A DNA stretch of 64,000 nt from Actinomadura opuntiae. GTDB taxonomy: Bacteria; Actinomycetota; Actinomycetes; Streptosporangiales; Streptosporangiaceae. This document shows, piece after piece, positions 1 through 9,183 of this stretch (its first letter is position 1; every line of letters begins with the position of its first letter). The DNA lies in the NCBI RefSeq assembly GCF_030283205.1, contig NZ_JASNWF010000002.1:496001-560000 (forward strand), read 5' to 3'. The notes beneath the pieces are model-generated. The model was not told where the DNA came from. It made no database searches and saw nothing but the letters and a program-made list of their open reading frames with translations. Made by a program: the position numbers and the translations under genes.

Positions 1-983
<983 letters not shown>

Positions 984-1001
984 AGGCCGTAGCCTGGTGC
1001 C

Positions 1002-2144
1002 ATGAGCGTGTGGGATGACCTGGTGGGGCAGGCGCCGGTCGTCGAGCAGCTGTCGTCGGCCGCCGAGGGGACGGGCGGCGGCATGGCGCACGCCTGGCTG
1101 TTCACCGGGCCGCCCGGGTCGGGGCGGGTGACCGCCGCGCGGGCGTTCGCGGCGGCGCTGCAGTGCACCGAGAGGCCGCGCGGGTGCGGGCACTGCGCAT
1201 CCTGCCACCAGGTCCTGCAGGGCACGCACGCGGACGTCGAGGTCGTCCGCCCGCAGGGGCTGTCGTTCGGGATCAAGGACGCCCGCGCGCTGGTGCTGCG
1301 GGCGTCGTCGTCGCCGAGCGGGCGCGGCTGGCAGGTCGTGCTGTTCGAGGACGCCGACCGGGCCACCGAGGGCGCGGCGAACGCGCTGCTGAAGGCGATC
1401 GAGGAGCCCCCGGCGCGGACGGTGTGGCTGCTGTGCACGCCGTCGGCGGAGGACCTGCTGGTGACGATCAGGTCGCGGTGCCGGCAGGTGACGCTGCAGA
1501 CGCCGCCGATCGCGGCCGTCGCGGACATGCTCGTCCAGCGCGACGGCGTCGACCGGGAGACCGCGGAGATCGTCGCGCGGGCCGCGCAGGGGCACATCAG
1601 CCGGGCCCGGATGCTCGCCTCCGACGCGCAGATGCGCCGGGTCCGCGAGGAGGTCGTGGCGGTGCCGCGCCGGCTGACCGGGGTGAGCCCGGCGGTCGCG
1701 GCGGCGGAGACGCTGGTGAAGGCGGCGAAGGCGGAGATGGAGGCGCAGACGTCGCTGCTGAACGAGACGGAGACGTCCGCGCTGCGCAAGGCGCTGGGGG
1801 AGAGCGAGAAGGGCCGCATGCCGCGCGGGACGGCGGGCGCGCTGAAGGAGCTGGAGGAGCGGCAGAAGTCGCGGGCGACGCGGCTGCTGCGCGACGCCCT
1901 GGACCGCACGCTCCTCGACCTCGCCTCCTACTACCGGGACGTGCTGACGATCCAGCTCGGCGCGGGCAGCGAGCTGGTCAACATCGAGCTGGGCCCGGAG
2001 CTGCGGACGGCGGCGGGCGCGGGCCGTCCCGAGGACACCCTGCGCCGGCTGGACGCGATCATGGACTGCCGGGAGAAGCTGGCGGCGAACGTCAATCCGC
2101 AGCTGGCGTTCGAGGCGCTCACCCTCGCCCTGCGCACGGGCTGA
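1002..2144 (+). CDS. holB: DNA polymerase III subunit delta'
   Basis: 380 aa clamp-loader subunit. The AAA+ module starts at the N-terminus (DDLVGQAPVVEQL), with a P-loop-like GPPGSGRVTAAR in which the usual lysine is arginine, as is common in delta' subunits that do not hydrolyse ATP. A zinc-binding module follows with four cysteines (CTER..CGHCASC, residues ~55-70). LFEDADRATEGAANALLKAIEEPP is the conserved DnaX/HolB-type segment around residues 115-140. It works in the clamp loader that places the beta sliding clamp at primed DNA. The gene lies 18 bases after tmk, the usual tmk-holB pairing, and ricT is found 7 kb further on. ATG start at 1002. The C-terminal third is weakly conserved, as normal for the family. 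Confidence 0.93.
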   Translation: MSVWDDLVGQAPVVEQLSSAAEGTGGGMAHAWLFTGPPGSGRVTAARAFAAALQCTERPRGCGHCASCHQVLQGTHADVEVVRPQGLSFGIKDARALVLRASSSPSGRGWQVVLFEDADRATEGAANALLKAIEEPPARTVWLLCTPSAEDLLVTIRSRCRQVTLQTPPIAAVADMLVQRDGVDRETAEIVARAAQGHISRARMLASDAQMRRVREEVVAVPRRLTGVSPAVAAAETLVKAAKAEMEAQTSLLNETETSALRKALGESEKGRMPRGTAGALKELEERQKSRATRLLRDALDRTLLDLASYYRDVLTIQLGAGSELVNIELGPELRTAAGAGRPEDTLRRLDAIMDCREKLAANVNPQLAFEALTLALRTG

Positions 2145-2294
2145 GCACCCTTATTCGACGACTCGTCTGGGATTAACACAAGTCGTCCCATTTTGTTACA
2201 ACTCCGTACGCTTCTCTCAACAGACGCACCCGTACCGTCTGCTGGCCATAGCACGCCGAAAAGGCGAGCTCCCCCCTTGGCCAGGAGGTCTGCT

Positions 2295-4001
2295 TTGCGG
2301 CGAGCCTTGATTTCCGCCGCGTGCGCCGTCGTCACCACGGCGGCGCTCGCGATTCCAGCGTCCGCGGCACCGGTCGGGCCGCGCGCGAAAGGCGAGGCGT
2401 CGGAGTACGTCGTCCTCTACAAGGAAGGCGTCTCGCTGGGCCGGGCCCATGACGCGGTGAAGGCCGCCGGCGGCTCCATCGTCCAGGAGAACACCGACGT
2501 GGGCGTCGCGACCGTCCGGTCGAAGAACCCGGAGTTCGTCCGCGCGGCGATGGGGCAGGGCGCCCTGGACGGCGCCGCGCACAACCGGGTCATCGGCGAG
2601 GCCCCGAAGGAGAAGAAGGCCGCCGCGAAGAAGGTCGAGAAGACCGCGGGCGCGCAGGGCCGGGTGGCGGTGAAGGGCAAGCCGTCCAAGGACACCGAGC
2701 CCCTCACGGACCTCCAGTGGGACATGAAGCAGATCCACGCGACGGCGAACGGGTCGTACAAGGCCGAGCCCGGCGACAAGAAGGTCCTCGTCGGCATCCT
2801 CGACACCGGCGTGGACGGCGACCACCCCGACATCAAGCCGAACTTCGACCGCAAGCTCAGCCGCAACTTCACCCACGACGTCCCGTACGACGCCGACGGC
2901 AACGTGCTGGACGGGCCGTGCGAGTTCAAATCGTGCGTCGACCCGGCGGACTGGGACGACAACGACCACGGAACGCACGTCGCGTCGGAGATCGCCTCGC
3001 CGCGCAACGGACTCGGAATGGCGGGCGTCGCGCCGAAGGTGACGCTGGTGAATCTGCGCGTCGGCCAGGACTCGGGGCAGTTCTATCTGCAGCCGACCGT
3101 CGACGGCCTCACCTACGCCGCGAAACACGGCATCGACGTCGTCAACATGAGCTATTACATCGACCCGTGGCTGTGGAATTGTGCCAATAACCCGGCGGAC
3201 AAGCCGGAGGACCAGCTCGAGCAGCGCACCATCATCCAGGCGACGCAGCGGGCGCTGGACTTCGCGCACCGGCACGGCGTCACGCTGATCTCGGCGGCGG
3301 GCAACGACTTCGTCGACTACACCAAGACCAACATCGACGACACGAGCCCCGACTTCCCGTCCTACCCGGGCGAGAAGCCGTACGAGCGGACGATCCCGGC
3401 GAGCTGCCAGTCGATGCCGTCCGAGGGCAAGCACGTCATCGCGATCTCGGCGACCGGGCCCAGCACCCGCAAGTCGTACTACAGCAGCTTCGGCAACGGC
3501 TACGTCGCGGTGGCCGCGCCCGGCGGCGACAAGGTCGACAACGCCGCCCAGCGGCCGGACGACCGCGGCGGCATCTGGGCCGCCTACCCCGCGCGCCTGG
3601 CGAAGGAGCGCGGCGAGCTGAACGCCGACGGCACCCCGAAGGTGTCGTACGTGATCCGCAGCTGCAAGGGCAAGACGTGCGCCTACTACCAGTCGCTGCA
3701 GGGCACCTCGATGGCGTCCCCGCACGCGGTCGGCGTCGCCGCGCTGATCATCAGCAAGTACGGGCACCGCGACCACCACGGCGGCCTCACCCTCGACCCG
3801 GACTTCGTGGAATGGAAGCTGCGCGGCAGCGCCACCCCCAAGGCGTGCCCGAGCCCGAACACCGTCGAGTACGTCTGGTACACCCAGACCGACGGCAAGT
3901 GGGTGAAGCACACCTCCACGCAGACCTGTGAAGGCACCAAGGAGCAAAACGGGTTCTTCGGCAACGGCATCGTGGACGCGCTCCACGCCGTCCAGCGGTA
4001 G
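2295..4001 (+). CDS. Secreted subtilisin-like serine peptidase (S8)
   Basis: 568 aa if translated from TTG 2295, chosen because AGGAGG lies at 2283-2288 with six spacer bases and the protein then opens with a classic signal peptide (MRRALISAACAVV... ending ASA-AP). Residues ~35-100 look like an I9 propeptide inhibitor, followed by a Lys/Ala-rich linker. The catalytic triad is visible: Asp170 in ILDTGVDG, His225 in DHGTHVA, Ser472 in GTSMASPHAVG; the oxyanion Asn is in SAAGNDF. There are several cysteines (SCVDP, SCQS, SCKGKTC, TQTC), fitting disulfides outside the cell. It probably degrades extracellular protein. It sits between the replication gene holB and a carboxylesterase and has its own terminator at 4015-4048. 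Substrate is unknown. Confidence 0.92.
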   Translation: MRRALISAACAVVTTAALAIPASAAPVGPRAKGEASEYVVLYKEGVSLGRAHDAVKAAGGSIVQENTDVGVATVRSKNPEFVRAAMGQGALDGAAHNRVIGEAPKEKKAAAKKVEKTAGAQGRVAVKGKPSKDTEPLTDLQWDMKQIHATANGSYKAEPGDKKVLVGILDTGVDGDHPDIKPNFDRKLSRNFTHDVPYDADGNVLDGPCEFKSCVDPADWDDNDHGTHVASEIASPRNGLGMAGVAPKVTLVNLRVGQDSGQFYLQPTVDGLTYAAKHGIDVVNMSYYIDPWLWNCANNPADKPEDQLEQRTIIQATQRALDFAHRHGVTLISAAGNDFVDYTKTNIDDTSPDFPSYPGEKPYERTIPASCQSMPSEGKHVIAISATGPSTRKSYYSSFGNGYVAVAAPGGDKVDNAAQRPDDRGGIWAAYPARLAKERGELNADGTPKVSYVIRSCKGKTCAYYQSLQGTSMASPHAVGVAALIISKYGHRDHHGGLTLDPDFVEWKLRGSATPKACPSPNTVEYVWYTQTDGKWVKHTSTQTCEGTKEQNGFFGNGIVDALHAVQR

Positions 4002-4014
4002 CCCTCTTCCAACA

Positions 4015-4048
4015 CGCGGCCCCCGGATCCTCCCGGCCGGGGGCCGCG
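4015..4048 (+). terminator. Terminator hairpin after the subtilase
   Basis: A perfect 12-bp stem, CGCGGCCCCCGG at 4015-4026 pairing with 4037-4048, with a 10-base loop, 13 bases after the subtilase stop codon. There is no clear T-run, as is usual in high-GC actinomycetes. Confidence 0.7.
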
Positions 4049-4104
4049 CTCATTCCCGGGCGGCGCGGCGGACCAGGCCGGACCGCTTGACGACCGATCG
4101 GCCG

Positions 4105-4190
4105 CGGTCCGTCCGGTCCATCCGGTCCGTCCGGTCCGTCCGGTCCGTCCGGTCCGTCCGGTCCGTCCGGTCCGTCCGGTCCGTCCGGTC
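4105..4190 (+). repeat. Tandem 9-bp repeat, about 9.5 copies
   Basis: The unit CCGGTCCGT repeats head to tail from about 4105 to 4190 with a single variant copy (CCGGTCCAT at 4118-4126). It lies in the 319-bp gap 4002-4320 between the subtilase and the carboxylesterase. The unit is a multiple of three, so it reads as a three-residue repeat in all frames (SVR, RTG and so on), but no start or ribosome site makes it part of a gene. The gap otherwise holds only the terminator at 4015-4048 and the short leader of the esterase. Copy number probably varies between strains. Confidence 0.85.
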
Positions 4191-4320
4191 AAGGGCCTGG
4201 CGCACATTCCGCATCGCACGACATTGGCCGTCGTGTTTTCAGCATGATCGGCGTCGGTTTTGGCGCCGTCCCATGCTGCGGCTCTATACCGGTGCCGACG
4301 ACGACGGGAAGGGGAGCGCG

Positions 4321-5754
4321 ATGGCGGACGAGCGGCGGCCGGTGGTGGAGACGGGCAGCGGCCCGGTGCGGGGCGTCGAGGAGGGCCGGGTGGCGGCGTT
4401 CCGCGGCATCGAGTACGCGGCGTCCCCGGTGGGGCCGCTGCGGTTCGCCCCGCCGCGCCCGCATCCGGGCTGGACGGGCGTGCGGGACGCGGCGCGCCCG
4501 GGGCCGTCCGTCCCGCAGGGGCCGTCCCGGCTGGAGGCGGTCATGGGGCGGCGCGTCCCGGACTGGAACGAGGACGGCTGCCTGAACCTGAACGTGTGGA
4601 CCCCGGCCCTGGAGCCCGGCGCGCCGCCGCGTCCCGTGCTGGTGTGGTTCCACGGCGGTGGCTTCTCCAGCGGCTCGGGCGGCTGGGACTGGTACGACGG
4701 CGCCCGGCTCGCCGCCATGGGCGGCATCGTCGTCGTCACCACGAACTACCGGATCGGCGCGCTCGGCTACCTGCGCCTCCCTGACCTCGGGGCGGACAAC
4801 ATCGGCTGCCAGGACCAGGCCGCCGCCCTGCGCTGGGTCCGCGACAACATCGCGGCGTTCGGCGGCGACCCCGGCCTGGTCACGGTGGGCGGGCAGTCGG
4901 CCGGCGCGTACTCGGCGGTCGCGCTCGCCGTCGATCCGGCGACGAGCGGCCTCGTCCGCCGGGTGATCGCGCAGAGCGGCCCCTGGGGCATGGAACCGGG
5001 CGACCCCGCGCACGCCGCCGACATCGCCGCGTTCTACCTGCGCCACCTCGGCGTGGACAGCGCCGCCGACCTGCGTGGCCTCCCCGTCGAGCGGCTGCTG
5101 GACGCCACCGGGCAGGTCGCCGCGGAGTTCGCCAGGACCGGCGATGTGGCGCCGCCGATACGTCCGGTGCTCGGCGGCGCCGGCCTCCCGCGCGCGCTTG
5201 GGCAAGCCGTCGCCGACGGCCTCCTCGACGGCAAGGACGTCCTGCTCGGCAGCAACGAGGACGAGCTGACGGCTTTCTTCGCGTTCGACCCGTCCATCCG
5301 GAACCTCACGCCGGACGCCGCGCGGGCCTTCACCGGCGCCTACGACGAGTACGCCGCACGGCGCCCCGGCGCGTCCCCCGCACAGATCCTCACCGCCGTG
5401 TTCGGCGATCAGGTCTTCCACGCGGGCGTCGCCGAGATCGCCGAGCGGCGCGCCGACCAGGGCGTTCGCACCTACGTCTACCGCTTCGCACGCCGCCCGC
5501 CCGGCGACGACGGCACGCTCGGTGCGACCCACTGCGCCGAACTGCCGTTCCTGTTCGGCACGTTCGACGCCTACCCCGACGCGCCCATGCTGGGTACGGC
5601 CGGCGCCGACGACCACGCCCTGGCCCGGGCCTTCGGCGGCGCGCTCGCCGCCTTCACCGCGACCGGCTCGCCCAACGCCGACGACCTCGCCGGATGGCCG
5701 CCCTACCGGCCCGGCCCGGAAGCGCACGCCATGCGCTTCCCCGCATCCCCCTGA
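4321..5754 (+). CDS. Type-B carboxylesterase/lipase
   Basis: 477 aa from ATG 4321, which has GAAGGGGAG just upstream; longer upstream starts would translate the 9-bp repeat. It is an alpha/beta hydrolase of the carboxylesterase type-B family: oxyanion loop WFHGGGFSSGS, catalytic Ser193 in GGQSAGAYS, catalytic acid probably the Glu in GSNEDELTAFF, and His in GATHCAELPFLFG. The early FRGIEYAASPVGPLRF and NVWTP segments are also typical. No signal peptide is visible, so it is probably cytoplasmic, hydrolysing small carboxylic esters. The length is close to the ~500 aa family norm. No functional link to the neighbours is apparent. Confidence 0.9.
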   Translation: MADERRPVVETGSGPVRGVEEGRVAAFRGIEYAASPVGPLRFAPPRPHPGWTGVRDAARPGPSVPQGPSRLEAVMGRRVPDWNEDGCLNLNVWTPALEPGAPPRPVLVWFHGGGFSSGSGGWDWYDGARLAAMGGIVVVTTNYRIGALGYLRLPDLGADNIGCQDQAAALRWVRDNIAAFGGDPGLVTVGGQSAGAYSAVALAVDPATSGLVRRVIAQSGPWGMEPGDPAHAADIAAFYLRHLGVDSAADLRGLPVERLLDATGQVAAEFARTGDVAPPIRPVLGGAGLPRALGQAVADGLLDGKDVLLGSNEDELTAFFAFDPSIRNLTPDAARAFTGAYDEYAARRPGASPAQILTAVFGDQVFHAGVAEIAERRADQGVRTYVYRFARRPPGDDGTLGATHCAELPFLFGTFDAYPDAPMLGTAGADDHALARAFGGALAAFTATGSPNADDLAGWPPYRPGPEAHAMRFPASP

Positions 5755-5806
5755 AAGGAATCCGCCGCGCGAAGCAACCTGTGGTGCTCGATGGCGTCTC
5801 TGGGAC

Positions 5807-6055
5807 ATGGACACTGAAACGGTGCTCCCCGAACGGGGGCGCCCCGCGGCCGCAGCGGCCGATGACGCGGCGGACGTCGTCCAGGACGCGTTCGCGGGCC
5901 TCTACAAGCGGTGGCCGCGGCAGCGCGACCGCGACAGGGCGCTGACGTACGTGCGGTCGGCGGTCCTGAACGGGTCGCGGACGGCGCTGCGCCGCCGCCG
6001 CAGGCCGCTGCGGGCCGTCCACGCGGCGCCGGTGTGGTCAGCCGAGGCCGCGGCG
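5807..6055 (+). pseudogene. Remnant of an ECF sigma factor (SigE family)
   Basis: This stretch encodes only the central part of sigma region 2 plus the basic linker and is joined in frame to the FtsX-like gene. The N-terminal start of region 2 and the whole DNA-binding region 4 are gone, so it cannot act as a normal sigma factor. In related genomes a SigE-type sigma gene followed directly by such a membrane protein is a familiar arrangement (general knowledge), so a deletion that removed the sigma C-terminus and fused the two genes is the simplest reading. Confidence 0.5.
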
Positions 6056-6619
6056 ATGGTCGGTGAGGAGCGCCTGGCGGACGCGCTGCGGACCGTGGGC
6101 GAGACCTTCCGGCCCGGGGACGTCCCGCCGCCGCGCTTCGCCGGACGGCACCGCGCCGCGTTCCGGCGCCCGGTGCTGCTGGCGGCCGCCGTCGCGACGT
6201 CCGCGCCCGTCGTGGCCGGTGGCGCGGTCGCCGGAGGCGCGCTGTCGTCCGGCCACAAGGCCGGCCCGCTGAGCGCACCGGTCGGCGAGGTGCAGGTCGA
6301 GGTGAACCTGTGCACCAGGACGACCACCAACTCCGTATGCAACGGCGAGGAGGTGACCGGCGCTCAGAGGACGGAGCTCGAGAGGGTCCTCAAGGCGGAC
6401 CGGCGGGTGCGCGAGGCCGTCTATATGACGAAGAAGCAGCGTTACGAGCGATTCAAGGCGCGGATGAACGAGGCGGGGGCGCGGACGCCGCCGTCGGGCC
6501 TGCCCAGGGACATCCCGGAGGCGTTCATCGTCACGGTCGCGCGCGGGGACGCGAAGGGCGTCATGCAGTCCTGCCTGGGGCGTCCCGGCGTCGACACCGT
6601 CGTCGTGGTGCCGCGCTGA
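5807..6619 (+). CDS. Hybrid protein: sigma-factor remnant fused to a membrane protein with an FtsX-like ectodomain
   Basis: 270 aa from ATG 5807, in one open frame. Residues ~18-75 (DDAADVVQDAFAGLYKRWPR, then YVRSAVLNGSRTALRRRRR) match the core of SigE-type ECF sigma region 2, but region 4 and the first part of region 2 are missing. From about residue 84 (MVGEERLADALRTVG) the sequence becomes an independent protein type: a cytoplasmic segment, one membrane helix (~residues 122-146) and an outside domain with two cysteines (NLCTRTTTNSVCNG) and the pattern VREAVYMTKKQRYERFK, which resembles the FtsX extracellular domain. An internal ATG at 6056 with GAGG eight bases upstream could be the true start, leaving the sigma part as a dead remnant. 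The ABC permease part of FtsX is absent, so any regulatory role at the membrane is inferred. Confidence 0.6.
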   Translation: MDTETVLPERGRPAAAAADDAADVVQDAFAGLYKRWPRQRDRDRALTYVRSAVLNGSRTALRRRRRPLRAVHAAPVWSAEAAAMVGEERLADALRTVGETFRPGDVPPPRFAGRHRAAFRRPVLLAAAVATSAPVVAGGAVAGGALSSGHKAGPLSAPVGEVQVEVNLCTRTTTNSVCNGEEVTGAQRTELERVLKADRRVREAVYMTKKQRYERFKARMNEAGARTPPSGLPRDIPEAFIVTVARGDAKGVMQSCLGRPGVDTVVVVPR

Positions 6620-6638
6620 CCTCGGGCATGATGGGGCC

Positions 6639-7118
6639 ATGCCGTACCGAGTCACTTTCGTCTGCACGGGGAACATCTGCCGCTCGCCGATGGCGGAGGC
6701 GATCCTGCGCCATCACGCCGAGGCGGAGGGCCTCGACGTCGAGGTCGACAGCTCCGGCACCGGCAACTGGCATGTGGGCGACGGCGCCGACGAGCGGACG
6801 GTCGCGGCGCTGCAACGGGCCGGCTACCGGTCGGCGCACATCGCCCGCCAGTTCGAGGAGTCCTGGTTCGACCGGTACGACCTGATCCTGGCGCTCGACC
6901 AGGGGCACCTGCGGGCGCTGCGGGCGATGGCGCCGGACGAGGAGGCGCGGGCGCGGGTCCGGCTGCTGCGCGAATTCGACCCGGAGGCGGGCGCCGACCT
7001 GGACGTCCCGGACCCGTACTACGGCGGCCGGGCCGACTTCGACCTCGTGCTGGAGCAGGTCGAGGCGGCGATACCGGGCCTGCTGGAGGAGATCCGGGCC
7101 GGGCTGAAGGCCGCCTGA
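6639..7118 (+). CDS. Low-molecular-weight protein tyrosine phosphatase family protein
   Basis: 159 aa. The P-loop CTGNICRS (Cys9 nucleophile, Arg15) is at the N-terminus after the strand YRVTFV, and the acid motif DPYYGG is near residue 124, both diagnostic of the family. DSSGT at ~residue 40 and a long C-terminal helix also fit. It removes phosphate through a cysteinyl-phosphate intermediate. It is followed after one base by a fructosamine-kinase family gene. Human LMW-PTP-A is known to dephosphorylate protein-bound ribulosamine 5-phosphate, which makes a free ribulosamine that the kinase family can process. So a shared protein-deglycation role is a reasonable inference; a conventional phosphotyrosine role remains possible. 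Confidence 0.93.
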   Translation: MPYRVTFVCTGNICRSPMAEAILRHHAEAEGLDVEVDSSGTGNWHVGDGADERTVAALQRAGYRSAHIARQFEESWFDRYDLILALDQGHLRALRAMAPDEEARARVRLLREFDPEAGADLDVPDPYYGGRADFDLVLEQVEAAIPGLLEEIRAGLKAA

Positions 7119-7119
7119 C

Positions 7120-7962
7120 GTGCGGGAGCGCATCGAACGGCTGCTGGGAAGCCCGGTCGAGTCGGTCAGCGACTTCGGGGCCAGCCACGCGTGGACGCTG
7201 CACCGGGCGGCGCTCGCCGACGGCCGCGAGGTGTTCGTGAAGGCCGCGTCCGACCAGGCGGGCGTGTTCGCGGCGGAGGCCGCCGGGCTGCGCTGGCTGG
7301 GGGAGGCGGGGCCCGGCGCGCCCGTCCCGGACGTCCTGGCGGCCGACGACCAGATGCTCGTGCTGCCGTGGCTGCCGTCCGGCGCGCCCACCCCGCCGGC
7401 CGCCGAGCGACTCGGGCGCGAGCTGGCCGCCCTGCACGCCGGCGCCCGCCCCGACGCCTACGGCGCGCCCTGGGCCGGATACATCGCCGACCTGCCGCTC
7501 GACAACACCCTCGACGACCGCGCCTGGCCCCGCTGGTACGCCGAGCGCCGCCTCGAACCGTTCCTGCGCCGGGCCGAGCGGCACCTGTCGGCCGACGACG
7601 TCCGGCTCGTCGAGCAGGTCATGGACCGCATCGAGGAGCTGGCCGGACCGCCCGAGCCGCCGAGCCGGATCCACGGCGACCTGTGGTCGGGGAACGTCCA
7701 GTGGACGGACGGCCGCGCGCTGCTCATCGACCCGGCCGCGCACGGCGGCCACCGGGAGACCGACCTGGCGATGATGGCGCTGTTCGGCACGCCCCACCTG
7801 GACCGGATCCTCGCCGCCTACGACGAGGCGGCGCCGCTCGCCGACGGCTGGCGCGCCCGCGTCCCGCTGCATCAGCTGCACCCGCTGCTGGTCCATGTCG
7901 CGCTGTTCGGCGGTTCGTACCGCGCGCCGACGGTCGAGGCGGCCCGGTCCGCTCTGGGTTGA
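7120..7962 (+). CDS. Fructosamine/ketosamine-3-kinase family protein
   Basis: 280 aa from GTG 7120, one base after the phosphatase stop codon, so the two genes are co-translated. The fold is aminoglycoside-phosphotransferase-like: a Lys in VFVKAA near residue 42 for ATP, the catalytic loop IHGDLWSGNVQW (~residues 185-196) and the metal-binding IDPAAHGGHRETDLAMM. HGDLWSGN and the following DPA with HGGH are characteristic of the fructosamine kinase family rather than of antibiotic kinases. Bacterial members phosphorylate protein-bound ribulosamines or erythrulosamines at O3, which makes the adduct unstable and repairs glycated protein. Operon with the LMW phosphatase supports this role. Confidence 0.88.
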   Translation: MRERIERLLGSPVESVSDFGASHAWTLHRAALADGREVFVKAASDQAGVFAAEAAGLRWLGEAGPGAPVPDVLAADDQMLVLPWLPSGAPTPPAAERLGRELAALHAGARPDAYGAPWAGYIADLPLDNTLDDRAWPRWYAERRLEPFLRRAERHLSADDVRLVEQVMDRIEELAGPPEPPSRIHGDLWSGNVQWTDGRALLIDPAAHGGHRETDLAMMALFGTPHLDRILAAYDEAAPLADGWRARVPLHQLHPLLVHVALFGGSYRAPTVEAARSALG

Positions 7963-8106
7963 TGTCACGTCACCCCGCGGTCATCCACTAGGGTCGTGGC
8001 GCCTCACGGCACAGGCTCGGACTCGAAGCGATAACTCCGCCAACACGGGCGTATGCCGCGAGGTATATCAGAGCCGGGCAGCGGAGAGGCGGTGCGGAGC
8101 GACCCC

Positions 8107-9126
8107 ATGGACGGCCGACGCGACGAGGGCAAGACCGGGATCCGGATCCGGCAGGCGTGGCGGACCGCGCTGCCGGTCGGTGTCGCCGCCGCCGCGGCGC
8201 TGTTCGTCGGCGGCAGCATCGACGTGGTGCACCGCCACCAGCGCGAGGCGAACAAGAAGCACGACGCGGAGGCCGCCGCCGCCAGCACCACGCCGCCGGG
8301 GCCGCGCTTCGTCGTCGGCGTCACCCGTCCGGGCACCGCGCTGACCGTCCGCGACGCCCGCTCCGGCGCCGCCGTGGGCCTGCCCGTCGCCGCTCCCCAG
8401 GGCCGCCGATTCCAGCGCGTCGCGGGCGACGGCGACACTTATGTCGTCGCCTCCTACGGCGACCGGAAGGTGACGTTCCAGCGCCTCAAGCTCGCCGACG
8501 ACGGCCGTCCCGACTCCCTGACGGACCTGCCCAAGGCGACCATCTCCGGCGTCTCGGCGGCGTGGTCGGACCTGGCCGTCGCGTCCGACGGCGACCGCAT
8601 CGCCTACGTCACCTACCGGGGCGCTCGCGCGCGCGTGGACGTCGTCTCCGCCCGCACCGGGGCCCGCAAGACGTGGACGACCGGGTACTCCGCCCGAGTC
8701 AGCAGCCTCTCCTGGGCCGGTGGCACCCTCGCGTTCGTCTGGAACCCCGTCCGGCGGGTGAACGGGAAGCTCACCGAGCTCCGCCACGAGGTCCGCATGC
8801 TGGACACCGGGGGCGCCTCCGGAGACCTCAAGGCCAGCAAGGCGGTCGCGAAGCTGCCGAAGGGCACCGTCAGCGCGGTCGTCAGCCGCGACGGAAAGAC
8901 CGTCGTCGCGGGCGTCGTCCGGCGCTCGCTCGGATCCGTCCAGGCGTACTCGACCGCCACCGGCGCCCCGGCGAAGACGCTCTGGAAGCAGGCGCTGAAA
9001 GCCCCGATCACCGGCCTCGACTCCGGCGCCAAGGGCAAGCTGCTGATCTCCGCCGCTGACGGCCGCGTCTACGCCGAGGACGCCGGGACGCTGTCCGGGA
9101 AAGATCTCGCCGACGCCGCCTGGTGA
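8107..9126 (+). CDS. Single-pass membrane protein with a propeller-like extracytoplasmic domain, unknown function
   Basis: 339 aa from ATG 8107 (GGAG at 8096-8099, seven-base spacer). GTG 8092, with GGAGAGG close upstream, is an equally possible start. A short cytoplasmic head is followed by one membrane helix (about residues 18-36), a charged and Ala-rich linker, then ~270 residues of short repeating strands such as TISGVSAAWSDLAVASDGDRIAYVTY and VSSLSWAGGTLAFVWNP, resembling WD40/TolB-type beta-propeller blades. No catalytic motif is seen. It lies between the fructosamine kinase and ricT with 144 bp of non-coding DNA before it. The type is common in actinomycetes, but I do not recognise a function. 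Confidence 0.7.
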   Translation: MDGRRDEGKTGIRIRQAWRTALPVGVAAAAALFVGGSIDVVHRHQREANKKHDAEAAAASTTPPGPRFVVGVTRPGTALTVRDARSGAAVGLPVAAPQGRRFQRVAGDGDTYVVASYGDRKVTFQRLKLADDGRPDSLTDLPKATISGVSAAWSDLAVASDGDRIAYVTYRGARARVDVVSARTGARKTWTTGYSARVSSLSWAGGTLAFVWNPVRRVNGKLTELRHEVRMLDTGGASGDLKASKAVAKLPKGTVSAVVSRDGKTVVAGVVRRSLGSVQAYSTATGAPAKTLWKQALKAPITGLDSGAKGKLLISAADGRVYAEDAGTLSGKDLADAAW

Positions 9127-9183
9127 TCCGGGCCCGTGTCCGCCGTAGAGTGGACGACGAAACCGGGCGAACGGAGCGAAACC

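Noticed and set aside
4105..4190. Translation of the 9-bp repeat as the N-terminus of the carboxylesterase
   Set aside because: The esterase fold and ribosome site start at 4321; the longer frame has no credible start.
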